Positions 34,411-43,330 are shown, numbered from the stretch's first letter. The stretch is 64,000 bases of DNA from Leptolinea sp. HRD-7 (GCA_024363285.1 AP024710.1:496001-560000), one strand, 5' to 3'. The notes: a model not told the origin generated them from the letters alone. Made by a program: numbers and translations.

Positions 34411-35001
34411 TTAATCGATAAATTGCAGTTGTGTTCGGCCTTCATGACCATGGACAGAAATGACATCTTCGAGAGACTGATAAACACCCATGGCATAAGG
34501 TTCCCTGAGCCAGTGAATGACTGCCAAGCCACTGCTAAATACAGTTCCTTCTGCTACCTCACCAGTCCCTGAAACTCCGGTGAGATCTTCCACTCGAATC
34601 AACACAAATCGACGCATCTGACTGGTTGATGAAATATGATTTTGTTTTCGCGCCATACTTTCACCTATAGCTTGGTTTCTGCAATCTGGCCGCCGGCTGC
34701 GATCACGGATTCTTGGCTTTTTCTGAATGACTTTGGAATTTGTCAGATCCATCAACAAGCCATCTTTATAAGAAAGGCGGCATCCTGAGGTAATGTGTTC
34801 AAACACGATTCCTTCCGGCCAGGTTGATTTCTCGTCCCGGTTGAGGCGGATATCGATCATTCGAAATAACCTCCCAAAGAACATCCCTGGATCATCATCG
34901 ACCCTGGTTGGATCCATAATGACTTTCCAAACGTAACCTCGAAGTTCAACGGGGTTCTTTTTATCTTGAGCAATAAAAAAATCTAAGTCTTTACCTGGCA
35001 T
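34411..35001 (-). CDS. Two-domain protein with a common mobile-element C-terminal domain
   Basis: 196 residues from the ATG with GGAG 9 bases upstream. The N-terminal part (KDLDFFIAQDKKNPVELRGY, SCRLSYKDGLLMD) is unknown, with a basic linker (RIRDRSRRPDCR). The last 67 residues (RRFVLIRVEDLTGVSGTGEV, AEGTVFSSGLAVIHWLREP, YQSLEDVISVHGHEG) match, from memory, a small widespread domain found in phages and plasmids, of unknown role. An internal ATG at the linker end (MARKQN, after AGGTGAAAGT) could make the second domain alone. The gene is upstream of ParA in the same direction. Confidence 0.6.
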   Translation of the reverse strand: MPGKDLDFFIAQDKKNPVELRGYVWKVIMDPTRVDDDPGMFFGRLFRMIDIRLNRDEKSTWPEGIVFEHITSGCRLSYKDGLLMDLTNSKVIQKKPRIRDRSRRPDCRNQAIGESMARKQNHISSTSQMRRFVLIRVEDLTGVSGTGEVAEGTVFSSGLAVIHWLREPYAMGVYQSLEDVISVHGHEGRTQLQFID

Positions 35002-35385
35002 TTTGAATGGCTCTCCGAACCTTACAAAATAAGCCGGCAAACAGGTGCGCAAATAGACGGGCAGGGGAAAAGGATTAGCCCTTACCTTTTGCAGGCTTAA
35101 TGAGATTGTGGAACACCCATGACTGGGGAATCAACTACTAATAGTACGATGCACAATTACTGAATCAGGGAGGACGCATCCCCCACGAGAAAATAAATTT
35201 GAATAAATTGAATTGGAAAGAGGAATGAAGAAAAGCAAGAAAAGGTACTTGACGAACCCACGTAAAACAGATACTATACGAATATCGATTAGCTATCGCA
35301 GCGTGCCCGGCAAGCGTGGACCAGAGTTCGTCAGGTCGGCTGATTTGCAGAGCCCGCCGCACAAACGGCACGGATTCAGGATTTT
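35002..35385 (+). other. Element-end region with a promoter and no gene
   Basis: I see no supportable gene here. TTGACG (35249-35254) and TACTAT (35272-35277) have 17-base spacing and form a good plus-strand promoter that reads toward the tRNA fragment at 35386. No 5' half of a tRNA (a partner for CCCCGCT or CCCGG) is found between them. This is probably the terminal part of the element, where integrase or excisionase sites would be expected. Confidence 0.5.
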
Positions 35386-35431
35386 GACTCATAACCCGGA
35401 GGTCAGTGGTTCGAATCCACTCCCCGCTACT
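35386..35431 (+). pseudogene. 3' half of a tRNA-Met(CAT) gene (att-like scar)
   Basis: The sequence runs from the anticodon loop to the discriminator base. Loop CTCATAA contains anticodon CAT, followed by the 3' anticodon strand CCCGG, variable loop AGGTC, a perfect T arm (AGTGG/TTCGAAT/CCACT), acceptor 3' strand CCCCGCT and discriminator A. The 5' half is missing: upstream there is no AGCGGGG or CCGGG to pair with these strands. A tRNA 3' half with the break near the anticodon loop is the usual product of integration by a tyrosine recombinase into a tRNA gene. The intact gene should lie at the far left end of the element, outside the window. Confidence 0.75.
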
Positions 35432-35725
35432 AACGGAAATGCCGAAATGCACTATCCACATTAACGTCAGTCTGCAAAGGCTGGCGTTTTCGATTCTTCC
35501 AGCGTTTGAACACCCACAGGGGGTGCAGGTGTCCACTCCCCGCTACTAACGGAAATGCCGAAAGGCACTATCCACATTAACGTCAGTCTGCAAAGGCTGG
35601 CGTTTTCGATTCTTCCAGCGTTTGAACACCCACAGGGGGTGCAGGTGTCCACTCCCCGCTACTAACAGAAAGGCCGTAAGGCACTATCCACATTAACGTC
35701 AGTCTGCAAGGGCTGGCGTTTTCGA
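35416..35725. repeat. 116-bp tandem repeat, 2.7 copies, each starting with the tRNA 3' end
   Basis: TCCACTCCCCGCTACTAAC begins at 35416, 35532 and 35648, exactly 116 bases apart. Each unit then carries a short GCC-rich hairpin (GCCGAAAGGC), an imperfect terminator-like stem (AACGTCAG ... CTGGCGTT followed by T), and a distal part with ACACCCACAGGGGGTG. The first two copies are nearly identical; the third diverges after the terminator. The unit therefore duplicates the end of a tRNA gene plus its terminator. Confidence 0.85.
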
Positions 35726-35727
35726 TT

Positions 35728-36120
35728 CCAGATGATTTTTGTAGGGTGACGTTGACCGCCCAATCGTTGATTTAACTTGATGGATTTGATTCGGAAAACG
35801 GGGAACAGCGATCAACGCACCACGGTCTGCCGGAGAACTCTTCCATCCATTGGAATTCTGACTGACTGTCTTCGCCCTCATACCGGCCTTCCCCCGGCGG
35901 GGGACGGTGACTTTATCACGCGCCACATAGTAATCCAGCCCGATCGAACCCTGCATATCCAGTTGACCGGTATAGCGCCGTCACCTCGGTCTTAAAGCAG
36001 ATCTCGCCAAAGGCGGTGTAGCGGATGTCACTGTTCCAGGTGCCGTTAGAATCCGCGAAACGCCCACTTGCGGGGTGGCTGTGGTGCAAAAAGTCAACGA
36101 GGGGGAAAATCCTCTCGTTA
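35728..36120 (-). pseudogene. RHS-repeat protein remnant
   Basis: On the minus strand one frame reads SNGTWNSDIRYTAFGEI and, after a shift, YTGQLDMQGSIGLDYYVAR. These are the hallmark end of RHS/YD-repeat core domains (RYTPFGE...YTGQ...GLYYYNAR). The expected downstream YDP...GRF is replaced by unrelated sequence, and no start or full repeat array is present. It is a decayed fragment, perhaps left by element insertion next to an RHS gene. Confidence 0.7.
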
Positions 36121-36125
36121 GTAGT

Positions 36126-36791
36126 CTAATCGTTCTCAACAGAGAAAAGGACCGCCTTCGAAGGCAAAGGACGGCGCGAAAACCAAAAATACACAGCCAG
36201 TACCAGTAAACCGGTAGCCAGAACGTATGGCAGAGAGAGTTTTAAGTAAGCACTGATCAGAGTCCACTCGCTGCCCAGCACGTACCCGGCGCCGATCAGC
36301 AGCGTACACCAGATATAAGAACCCACCATCGAGACAGACAAGAAGGTGAAAAATGGCATACGGGCCAAACCGGCTGGAATATTGATCAATGTGCGTATCC
36401 CCGGCATTACCCTGCCTACCAGCACCAGACCCGTACCCCAGCGTTGGAATTGGCGTTCCGCCTGATCAATATGGGCAGCGTCAATCCGCACCCATCGCGC
36501 GAGCCTGTCAACCACCGGCCGGCCGCCCAGGCGTGAAATCCAGTACATAATACTGGAGCCGGTCACACTGCCGATCGCGGCATATAACCCGCCCAGAAGG
36601 ATCATGGCTGGAGGTGATTGTTGTTCAGCAATAAGCATCCAGCCTGCCAACCCGAGAATGATCTCACTCGGAGTAATCCCCGTAGCGTTCTCAAATGTGA
36701 TCAATACGGCCACTCCGAACCAGCCCCAGGCAGTGTAGATCGAATAAGCGGCATTCAGGATGTATGCTTCGATAATGTTGAGAAGTTCCAT
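36126..36791 (-). CDS. DedA-family membrane protein
   Basis: 221 residues, ATG with GGAGG directly upstream. It has membrane segments near 15-35, 55-75, 135-160, 165-185 and 190-210 and the DedA/SNARE-associated core: ITPSEIILGLAG, a Gly-rich SVTGSSIMYWISRLGGRPVV, and FQRWGTGLVLVGRVMPGIRT with LINIPAGLARMPFFTF. DedA proteins are lipid carriers or flippase-like, or linked to ion homeostasis. The leader carries a probable manganese riboswitch, so expression probably rises with Mn. Confidence 0.88.
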   Translation of the reverse strand: MELLNIIEAYILNAAYSIYTAWGWFGVAVLITFENATGITPSEIILGLAGWMLIAEQQSPPAMILLGGLYAAIGSVTGSSIMYWISRLGGRPVVDRLARWVRIDAAHIDQAERQFQRWGTGLVLVGRVMPGIRTLINIPAGLARMPFFTFLSVSMVGSYIWCTLLIGAGYVLGSEWTLISAYLKLSLPYVLATGLLVLAVYFWFSRRPLPSKAVLFSVEND

Positions 36792-36802
36792 TTTCCTCCA
36801 GA

Positions 36803-36926
36803 TAAAAAAAAGACCATCGCGAATAACGCGATGGTCTTGCACGTTTCCTTCAGACAACCAGAAAATTACTTTTCGGGATGGTGGTTGCCCTGACCCTGTG
36901 AAGGGCGGCTACTCCCCATCGGAGTT
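36803..36926 (-). promoter_or_regulatory. yybP-ykoY-type manganese riboswitch with terminator
   Basis: Read on the minus strand, the transcript has GGGGAGTAGC (36917-36908), the GTCAGGGCAACC region, CCGAAAAG, and GTGCAAGACC at the 3' side; GGGGAGUAGC and GCAAGACC are the conserved ends of the yybP-ykoY family. The P1 stem pairs CGATGG (near 36920) with CCATCG. The same CCATCG is the 5' arm of a terminator, AAGACCATCGCG/CGCGATGGTCTT followed by T8 (36838-36804). P1 and terminator exclude each other, so ligand binding should turn the gene on. Confidence 0.78.
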
Positions 36927-36931
36927 TTCAC

Positions 36932-36960
36932 AGTTTACACGAAGTTCTTCCTGAAGTCAA
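36932..36960 (-). promoter_or_regulatory. Promoter of the riboswitch-DedA transcript
   Basis: On the minus strand, TTGACT (36960-36955) and TAAACT (36937-36932) have 17-base spacing. The start would fall a few bases before the P1 strand of the riboswitch. Confidence 0.68.
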
Positions 36961-37109
36961 TATTCCATGAAACCTCAAATGATTATTTTGAAATAACAGA
37001 TGAAAAGAAATCCCCGATACTTGCTGGTGAAAATGACCGTATAATGGTATCGACAAGTTCGAGGGGGTTCAAACTGAATTATCAATTTTTTCAGTTTATG
37101 GGAGGATTC

Positions 37110-37766
37110 ATGAACAAGAAAACAGTCTGGACAATTATTTCGATTGTAGAATTAATTGCCGCCATCGTTGTCATCATGTTGGATTTATTTATTCCCGCGG
37201 TGGTGATAGTGGCGTTGATGGTGGTTTCATTGATCATCCGCCGCGAGCATATCCGCACTATGGGGTTTAAACGTCCCAAATCCTGGGCAAAACTTGTTGG
37301 CTTCGTGTTGGCGGGCGTAGTTATCCTCCAGCTTTTTGATATAGGCGTTGCAATTCCTGTTTTGAACCGATTAACCGGAACGACCATTGACTACAGCGGT
37401 TTCAGAAACCTGAAAGGCAATGTTGGTCTGTTAGTCACGTTTTTGCTGTTTACCTGGACCCTCGCCGCGTTTATCGAGGAAATCGCGTTTCGAGGTTACC
37501 TGCAGAAGCTGCTGTTTGGTTTATTTGGAAGCTCCCTTACAGGCATAATTTTAACCATTGGAATATCGAGTCTGCTATTCGGGCTTATTCATACGGAACA
37601 GGGCATAATCGGGGTTGTGGTCAGCGCAATTGACGGCATTTTCTTTGGTTGGCTGAAATGGAAACACGATAACAATTTGTGGGCATCCATCCTCGCCCAC
37701 GGTCTGTACAACTCCCTCGGGTTGATCATATTCTTCTTTACCGGACCGATCTATGGATTGTGGTAG
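37110..37766 (+). CDS. CPBP-family intramembrane metalloprotease
   Basis: 218 residues, ATG with GGAGG 5 bases upstream. Multiple membrane helices contain the three CPBP (Abi/CAAX) motifs: EEIAFRGYLQ (EExxxR), FGLIHTEQG (FxxxH) and HGLYNSLG (HxxxN). These bind the metal and activate water for cleavage of a membrane-embedded substrate. The family includes bacteriocin-immunity and CAAX-processing enzymes; the substrate here is unknown. A TATAAT lies at 37040-37045, but no good -35 is present. Confidence 0.87.
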   Translation: MNKKTVWTIISIVELIAAIVVIMLDLFIPAVVIVALMVVSLIIRREHIRTMGFKRPKSWAKLVGFVLAGVVILQLFDIGVAIPVLNRLTGTTIDYSGFRNLKGNVGLLVTFLLFTWTLAAFIEEIAFRGYLQKLLFGLFGSSLTGIILTIGISSLLFGLIHTEQGIIGVVVSAIDGIFFGWLKWKHDNNLWASILAHGLYNSLGLIIFFFTGPIYGLW

Positions 37767-37909
37767 CCGGAATTCAGTTAAAGTTCCTGAAATAAGACAA
37801 AGCTGCCGTTTTCATAGCAGAATCGACTCTTCAACAGTTTATCTGGGTACAATCTGACGTTTGCGAGTATGACAGCGCGAAAGAAGGCAGCCAGAATAAG
37901 TCACTCGCG

Positions 37910-38137
37910 TTGCCAGTCAGGCAATTAGGCAATAAGCACAGTTCTGTGCGGCAGATCGAATTTGTAAAGATCATGACCAAACCGGCGGACCAGCCGGAAC
38001 AAAAAATCCCCTCACGCATCCGAATCCCCATCCCCGATTCAAACTTCCTGGTACAGGCAGATATGGTCACCGCGATTGCCGCGGGGCGTAAAGCCGCGCG
38101 GGGGATGGATGCGTATCTCCAGTCACTTTCTGGCTAA
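37910..38137 (+). pseudogene. Remnant of a GltD-like FAD/NAD oxidoreductase
   Basis: A 75-residue open frame contains RQIEFVKIMTKPADQPEQKI, then IPIPDSNFLVQADMV joined to TAIAAGRKAARGMDAYLQ. In glutamate synthase small subunits the first part (VEFVRxxL...RRPVPIPGSEF...ADMV) is separated from the C-terminal AIAEGRKAA..IDRYL by about 40-60 residues. An internal deletion and loss of the N-terminal domains explain the fragment. The rest of 37767-38309 holds no other gene. Confidence 0.68.
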
Positions 38138-38309
38138 ACTACATTATAAAAATCAGACAAAATCGACAGATTTTTTATAAAATATCAATAGTGACCCGAA
38201 ATCCCGGGGAGATGTGGGATGGCAATTTTGAACGGGTGGCAATTTGTCTATCTGGAATAGTTAACTGATATGACGTTAGTTTTTTCTACAAGACGGGAGA
38301 GACTTACTA

Positions 38310-40973
38310 ATGAACAGCCTTCTCGGAAAACACTGGCATCACCTTTCGATCGAAGAAGTAGAAGATCTGCTCGATACAAACATAAAACAGGGAATCGACC
38401 AGTTTGAGGTCAAACACCGACAGGAACACTTTGGCCCCAATCTTCTAACACCGAAAAAGGGGAAAAGCGCGTTTATGCGGTTTCTCCTTCAATTAAACAA
38501 TCCGCTGGTGATCATCCTGTTAGCCGCCAGCGCGGTCACCGCGATTTTAAAAGACCCGACAGACGCTTTGGTCATCTTTGGTGTGGTTTTTATCAATGCG
38601 ATTGTTGGCTTTGTTCAAGAATCCAGGGCGGAACAATCAATAGCCGCTCTGTCAAAGACAATGACCACCGAAGCAGTGGCGGTTCGTAATGGAACGGTTA
38701 TCCGGATACCGGCAACAGAATTAGTCCCCGGAGACATAGTCCAATTGCAGGCAGGGGCCCGGGTACCGGCCGATCTGCGGCTGATTTCTTCGCGTGATTT
38801 ACAGATCACCGAAGCTCCCCTTACAGGGGAATCGGTACCAGTGGAAAAAGACGCGGCACTTCAGATCGACCACGGCGCCGCGTTGGCTGAGAGGCGGAAC
38901 ATGGCATATGCCTCCACCCTGGTCACCTATGGCGTTGGGACCGGGATTGTGGTTGCCACCGGCGACATAACAGAAATCGGACGGATCTCGCAGTTGATCT
39001 CAAGCGCCACAGAGCTGGAGACTCCCCTTACCCGTAAGATCAACCAGTTCAGCCGGGTATTGCTGGTAGCCATTCTGATACTCGCCGCGCTCACCTTTGG
39101 CATCGGCCTGCTTCGCGGTCAACCGGTGGTGGATACCATGATGGCCGCAATCGCTCTGGCTGTGGGAGCCATCCCCGAAGGTCTGCCGGCCGCGTTGACC
39201 ATCACACTTGCCATCGGCGTCTCACGCATGGCACGACGACGGGCCATCATCCGCAATCTGCCCGCGGTAGAGACTTTAGGCTCAACAACCGTAATTTGCT
39301 CCGATAAAACCGGCACCCTGACCCAGAACCAGATGACGGTTCAGGAGATTCAAACCCTGGGCGGTACGTACAATGTTGAAGGTGTCGGATATCAACCGTT
39401 CGGCGCCATTACCGGCACGTGGACAGAAGACCACGCGGTTGCTGAAACCTTGAAAGCCGGCTTCCTGTGCAATGACAGTCAACTCGTTGAAAGTGAAAAC
39501 GGGTGGATGATCCAGGGTGACCCAACCGAGGGGGCTCTGCTGGTTTCAGCCCGCAAAGGACAGCTCAAACCTGATCGGACACTCTACCCCGCAACTCTGG
39601 ACACTATCCCGTTCGACTCACAACATCAGTTCATGGCCACATTGCACGAGGATGGAACGGTATACATCAAAGGCGCGGCAGAAGTATTACTGGATCGCTG
39701 CGCGAATGTTCTCACCCCATCCGGTGAGACCGATACCGCCGGTATTGAAACATTCCGCCAGTCCATGGAGCAGATGGCTTCCCGGGGTTTACGGGTGCTG
39801 GCTTTTGCCCGGCTTCAAAAACCCGGGGCGCAAAAGATAACATTTGACGATATCAAAGGACTGACACTGCTCGGTCTCCAGGGGATGATCGACCCGCCTC
39901 GGCCGGAAGTGATCGCCGCCATTCAGGCCAGTCAGAAAGCCGGGATAACCGTCAAAATGATCACCGGCGACCACGCGCTTACCGCGGTGGCCATCGGCCG
40001 TCAGATCGGGTTATGCCAGGATGGCTGCACCAGCGTACTTACCGGAGCGGAGCTAACCAGATTGACCGATGCTGAACTGATTGATCAGGTTGAGAAGGTG
40101 AATATTTTTGCGCGGGTTGCACCCGAACAAAAGCTGCGCCTGGTGGAAGCCTTACAGGCAAAAGGGCACGTGGTTGCCATGACAGGTGACGGGGTGAATG
40201 ATGCTCCGGCTCTCAAACAGGCCAATATTGGCGTAGCCATGGGTATTACGGGGACCGAAGTATCTAAAGAAGCTGCCGATATGGTTCTAACCGATGATAA
40301 CTTCGCGTCAATCGAGGCTGCCGTTGAAGAAGGAAGAGGAGTCTTTGACAACCTGACGAAATTCATCGCATGGACTCTTCCCACAAACCTCGGTGAAGGA
40401 TTTGTGCTTCTGGCTGCCATAATCAGCGGCGCCACACTTCCGATATTACCCATTCAACTTTTATGGGTCAACATGGTCACGGCCGGAATCCTGGGATCCA
40501 CCCTTTCACTTGAGCCAAAAGAACCCGGATTGATGGAACGCAAACCTCGCGATCCGGATAGTCCCATTCTAAGTAAGGCCATGATCTTACGGATACTGCT
40601 GATCAGTCTGATAATACTTTTAGGCGCGTTTGGATTATTTGAATTCTCTTTGTCACAGGGCGCGTCAATAGCGGAAGCACGCACAGTAGTGGTCAACGTG
40701 ATCATTTTTGTTGAAATCTTCTACCTTTTCAATGCACGTTCACTCACCCTATCCGTTTTCCAGATTGGATTATTCTCCAATCCATGGGTAATCGGCGGAA
40801 CGCTGTTGATGGTGGTAATCCAGATGGCATACACCTATATTCCGGTGATGAATCAGGCTTTTGGAAGCGCGCCGCTCTCACTGGATATGTGGAGAAATCT
40901 ACTGTCTTTCGGTCTGGCAGCATTCCTTCTGGTTGAAATGGAAAAATGGCTGCGAAGAAGGAAAACCCGGTGA
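38310..40973 (+). CDS. P2-type cation-transporting ATPase (Ca2+/Mn2+ class)
   Basis: 887 residues. A cation-ATPase N domain (HHLSIEEVEDLLDTNIKQGI) is followed by EAPLTGESVPVEKD, the ion site GAIPEGLPAALTITLAIGVS, SDKTGTLTQNQMTV, KGAAEVLLDRC in the nucleotide domain, MITGDHALTAVAIG and MTGDGVNDAPALKQANIG. The C-terminal helices include WTLPTNLGEGFVLLAAI and LPIQLLWVNMVTAGILGSTL. Length and motifs fit PMR1/SERCA-like type IIA pumps. It should export or sequester Ca2+ or Mn2+. The manganese riboswitch upstream controls the divergent DedA gene, not this one. Confidence 0.9.
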   Translation: MNSLLGKHWHHLSIEEVEDLLDTNIKQGIDQFEVKHRQEHFGPNLLTPKKGKSAFMRFLLQLNNPLVIILLAASAVTAILKDPTDALVIFGVVFINAIVGFVQESRAEQSIAALSKTMTTEAVAVRNGTVIRIPATELVPGDIVQLQAGARVPADLRLISSRDLQITEAPLTGESVPVEKDAALQIDHGAALAERRNMAYASTLVTYGVGTGIVVATGDITEIGRISQLISSATELETPLTRKINQFSRVLLVAILILAALTFGIGLLRGQPVVDTMMAAIALAVGAIPEGLPAALTITLAIGVSRMARRRAIIRNLPAVETLGSTTVICSDKTGTLTQNQMTVQEIQTLGGTYNVEGVGYQPFGAITGTWTEDHAVAETLKAGFLCNDSQLVESENGWMIQGDPTEGALLVSARKGQLKPDRTLYPATLDTIPFDSQHQFMATLHEDGTVYIKGAAEVLLDRCANVLTPSGETDTAGIETFRQSMEQMASRGLRVLAFARLQKPGAQKITFDDIKGLTLLGLQGMIDPPRPEVIAAIQASQKAGITVKMITGDHALTAVAIGRQIGLCQDGCTSVLTGAELTRLTDAELIDQVEKVNIFARVAPEQKLRLVEALQAKGHVVAMTGDGVNDAPALKQANIGVAMGITGTEVSKEAADMVLTDDNFASIEAAVEEGRGVFDNLTKFIAWTLPTNLGEGFVLLAAIISGATLPILPIQLLWVNMVTAGILGSTLSLEPKEPGLMERKPRDPDSPILSKAMILRILLISLIILLGAFGLFEFSLSQGASIAEARTVVVNVIIFVEIFYLFNARSLTLSVFQIGLFSNPWVIGGTLLMVVIQMAYTYIPVMNQAFGSAPLSLDMWRNLLSFGLAAFLLVEMEKWLRRRKTR

Positions 40974-41082
40974 TTCTGCCGGAGAATGGATATGCAAAGA
41001 TTGTCCGATTCTAATCAGAATCATACAGTTATTGTTTATAGTATTGATAAATATTATCAGGTATGCAGATGAAGAGGTCACT

Positions 41083-42177
41083 ATGAGATGGTCATGGAAA
41101 ATTGGTACATTTGCGGGAATTGACGTTTTCATTCACGTCACATTCCTTTTGCTGATCGCGTGGGTAGGGTTCAATTACTGGCAGCAAACCGGTACGCTGG
41201 CGGGCACGTTGGAAGGCATTTTGTTCATACTGTTCCTGTTTGTCTGTGTGGTACTGCATGAATTTGGACATGCCCTCACTGCCCGGCGTTTCGCGATCAA
41301 AACCCGCGACATCACACTTTACCCGATCGGTGGTGTTGCCCGGCTGGAACGTATGCCAGATAAACCAGCTCAAGAATTGTGGGTGGCTCTGGCCGGTCCG
41401 GCGGTCAACATGGTTATATCTGCCCTTCTTTTTGGATGGCTGATACTTTCCGGTGCCTTCAGCCCGTTGACCGGAATCAATGTAACTGGCGTGGGATTTA
41501 TTGAAAGGTTGATGGTCGTCAATCTTTCGCTGGCGTTATTCAATCTTCTTCCGGCTTTTCCTATGGACGGCGGACGGGTTTTACGTGCGCTTCTTGCTTT
41601 ACGCATGGAATACACCCGCGCCACACAGGCCGCGGCTTCCATCGGTCAGGGAATTGCTTTCTTACTCGGCTTCTGGGGATTGTTCTCCAACCCGTTCCTG
41701 GTTTTCATCGCGCTGTTCGTCTGGATCGGTGCCGCTCAGGAAGCCTCGATGGTGCAAATGAAAACTGCCCTTGGCGGCATTCCGGTCAGCCGCGTGACGG
41801 TGACCAATTTTCAGTCACTTACACCGCAGGACAGGCTTTCGCGGGCGGTTGAACTTATTCTTACAGGCACACAGACCGACTTCCCGGTGGTAGACAACGG
41901 CACTGTTGTGGGTATTGTTTTGCGGGATGATATCCTTTCAGCCCTTTCGAAAAACGATCCGTTGGTCAACATTGCCAGCCTGATGCGGCGGGATTTTGAG
42001 GTGGCCGATGCCAACGAGATGCTCGAACCGGCATTTATCCGCCTGCAGATGTGCGGATGCCATACCATGCCCGTCACCCGCGGCGGAGAGCTGGTCGGGC
42101 TATTGACCACCGACAATATCGGTGAATTTCTCATGATCCAATCCGCCCTTACAGGGGCGCGCAGGGCAGGCGCGTAG
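41083..42177 (+). CDS. Site-2 protease (M50) with CBS domains
   Basis: 364 residues from the ATG with GAGG 7 bases upstream. The membrane core has the zinc site VVLHEFGHALTARRF (HExxH near residue 60) and the third ligand in FNLLPAFPMDGGRVLRALL. Two C-terminal CBS motifs follow (TQTDFPVVDNGTVVGIVLRD, CHTMPVTRGGELVGLLTTDN), which bind adenine nucleotides and may regulate the protease. It cleaves membrane-bound regulators such as anti-sigma factors. The target is unknown. Confidence 0.9.
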   Translation: MRWSWKIGTFAGIDVFIHVTFLLLIAWVGFNYWQQTGTLAGTLEGILFILFLFVCVVLHEFGHALTARRFAIKTRDITLYPIGGVARLERMPDKPAQELWVALAGPAVNMVISALLFGWLILSGAFSPLTGINVTGVGFIERLMVVNLSLALFNLLPAFPMDGGRVLRALLALRMEYTRATQAAASIGQGIAFLLGFWGLFSNPFLVFIALFVWIGAAQEASMVQMKTALGGIPVSRVTVTNFQSLTPQDRLSRAVELILTGTQTDFPVVDNGTVVGIVLRDDILSALSKNDPLVNIASLMRRDFEVADANEMLEPAFIRLQMCGCHTMPVTRGGELVGLLTTDNIGEFLMIQSALTGARRAGA

Positions 42178-42218
42178 GGGTTCATTTTCGAATGTGAACC
42201 AGTTATGACTGGTTTGAT

Positions 42219-42257
42219 AACACCCGTCCGGTGAAAAAATTTCGGACGGGTGTTTTT
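42219..42257. terminator. Intrinsic terminator between protease and XRE gene
   Basis: AACACCCGTCCG (42219-42230) and CGGACGGGTGTT (42243-42254) form a perfect 12-bp stem followed by T residues on the right. The A run inside the loop does not weaken it. It serves the plus-strand protease gene and possibly the convergent XRE gene. Confidence 0.85.
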
Positions 42258-42348
42258 CATTGTCCCCGCACCCTTCCAGAGTAATCTTTAATATTGAAGG
42301 AAATAATTATTTATAAAGTCTATCCCCCAGTTTGATTCAAGCCCCCTA

Positions 42349-43188
42349 TCAAACCGTATTCTCGACCAATCTCCGCATGTTTTCCGCTGTCGTAGTTCCC
42401 GGCGCCGGGACGTGCACAAACAACCTCAATCCGCCGCTATCCGGAACAATGTAATTGGTGCTCTCAAAATTCAAAATTCCACCTGCGGGATGCCGGAGTT
42501 CTTTATAGACTCCGCTGTCATCCTGGATATCGTGCAATATCCACCACTGATTAAATTCAGGGCTGGCCGTTTTCAACTCGTCAATGAATTGCACCAGCCA
42601 GGGATCATCGATGTATTTCCCGCAGGATGACCGGAACCGGCCAACAAGGCTTCTGGCATTATGGTACCAGTCAGTATAAAGCTGCCTGAAATAAGGATCA
42701 GTGAACATCGCCCAGACTATATTCCGCTGGCGGGCGTTCATCCGGGTAAAATCGCCGAAGATCACACAGGCCGCTTTGTTCCAGGCAACCACATTCCATC
42801 GCGGATCAGCAATGAATGAAGGGCATAATGCCAGATTATCCAGTACATGTTGATATATCGGATTGACCGTCCCTTCATACCCTGGTATCTCCACAGGTAA
42901 GGGTTGATTGGCCAGCATGTACAGGTGTTCCCGTTCCTGCCTGTCGAGCAACAATACACGTGACAGACTTTCGATCACGCTGGATGAGACATGGATTGGC
43001 CTTCCCTGTTCCAACCATGTATACCAGGTAAGGCCTATTCCGGCCAATTGAGACACTTCTTCCCGCCGCAGGCCGGGTGTTCGCCTTCTACCGGCAGATG
43101 GAAGGCCAGCCTGAGATGGAAGTATCCTGGCACGCCGGGTCTTAAGGAAGTCAGATAGTTCTTTGCAGCGGAGGTTTTCTTTTTCCAT
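42349..43188 (-). CDS. XRE-family regulator with MmyB-like ligand domain
   Basis: 279 residues from the ATG before EKENLRC. The N-terminal HTH reads RRTPGLRREEVSQLAGIGLT followed by WYTWLEQGRPIHVS, the exact signature of the MmyB-type XRE group. The rest is the MmyB ligand-binding domain (NPIYQHVLDNLALCPSFIAD, WNVVAWNKAACVIFGDF, LVGRFRSSCGKY, FNQWWILHDI). Such proteins bind a fatty acid or other hydrophobic ligand and control small neighbouring genes. The divergent VOC gene is a likely target. Confidence 0.88.
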   Translation of the reverse strand: MEKENLRCKELSDFLKTRRARILPSQAGLPSAGRRRTPGLRREEVSQLAGIGLTWYTWLEQGRPIHVSSSVIESLSRVLLLDRQEREHLYMLANQPLPVEIPGYEGTVNPIYQHVLDNLALCPSFIADPRWNVVAWNKAACVIFGDFTRMNARQRNIVWAMFTDPYFRQLYTDWYHNARSLVGRFRSSCGKYIDDPWLVQFIDELKTASPEFNQWWILHDIQDDSGVYKELRHPAGGILNFESTNYIVPDSGGLRLFVHVPAPGTTTAENMRRLVENTV

Positions 43189-43330
43189 AGTAATAATCCA
43201 ATACAGGTAGTTTTTATACCCGTATATATTCGCTCCTGTTACCATTATATATTCCGACATAAGATTTGACCTGTTGAAACAGCGTAATTAAACAAACAAT
43301 TAGTTCTGTGATCAGAAAAAGGAAAATAAA

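Noticed and set aside
35285..35431. A complete, intron-containing tRNA between the promoter at 35249 and the 3' half
   Set aside because: No 5' strands complementary to CCCCGCT or CCCGG are present upstream, so no cloverleaf can form.
35165..35536. Minus-strand ORF containing SGEWIRTTDLRVMSQ
   Set aside because: It is the antisense reading of the tRNA-Met fragment, a well-known false ORF, and it runs into the tandem repeats.
35416..35725. CRISPR-like array
   Set aside because: The repeats are contiguous 116-base units without unique spacers and with only three copies; no cas genes are nearby.
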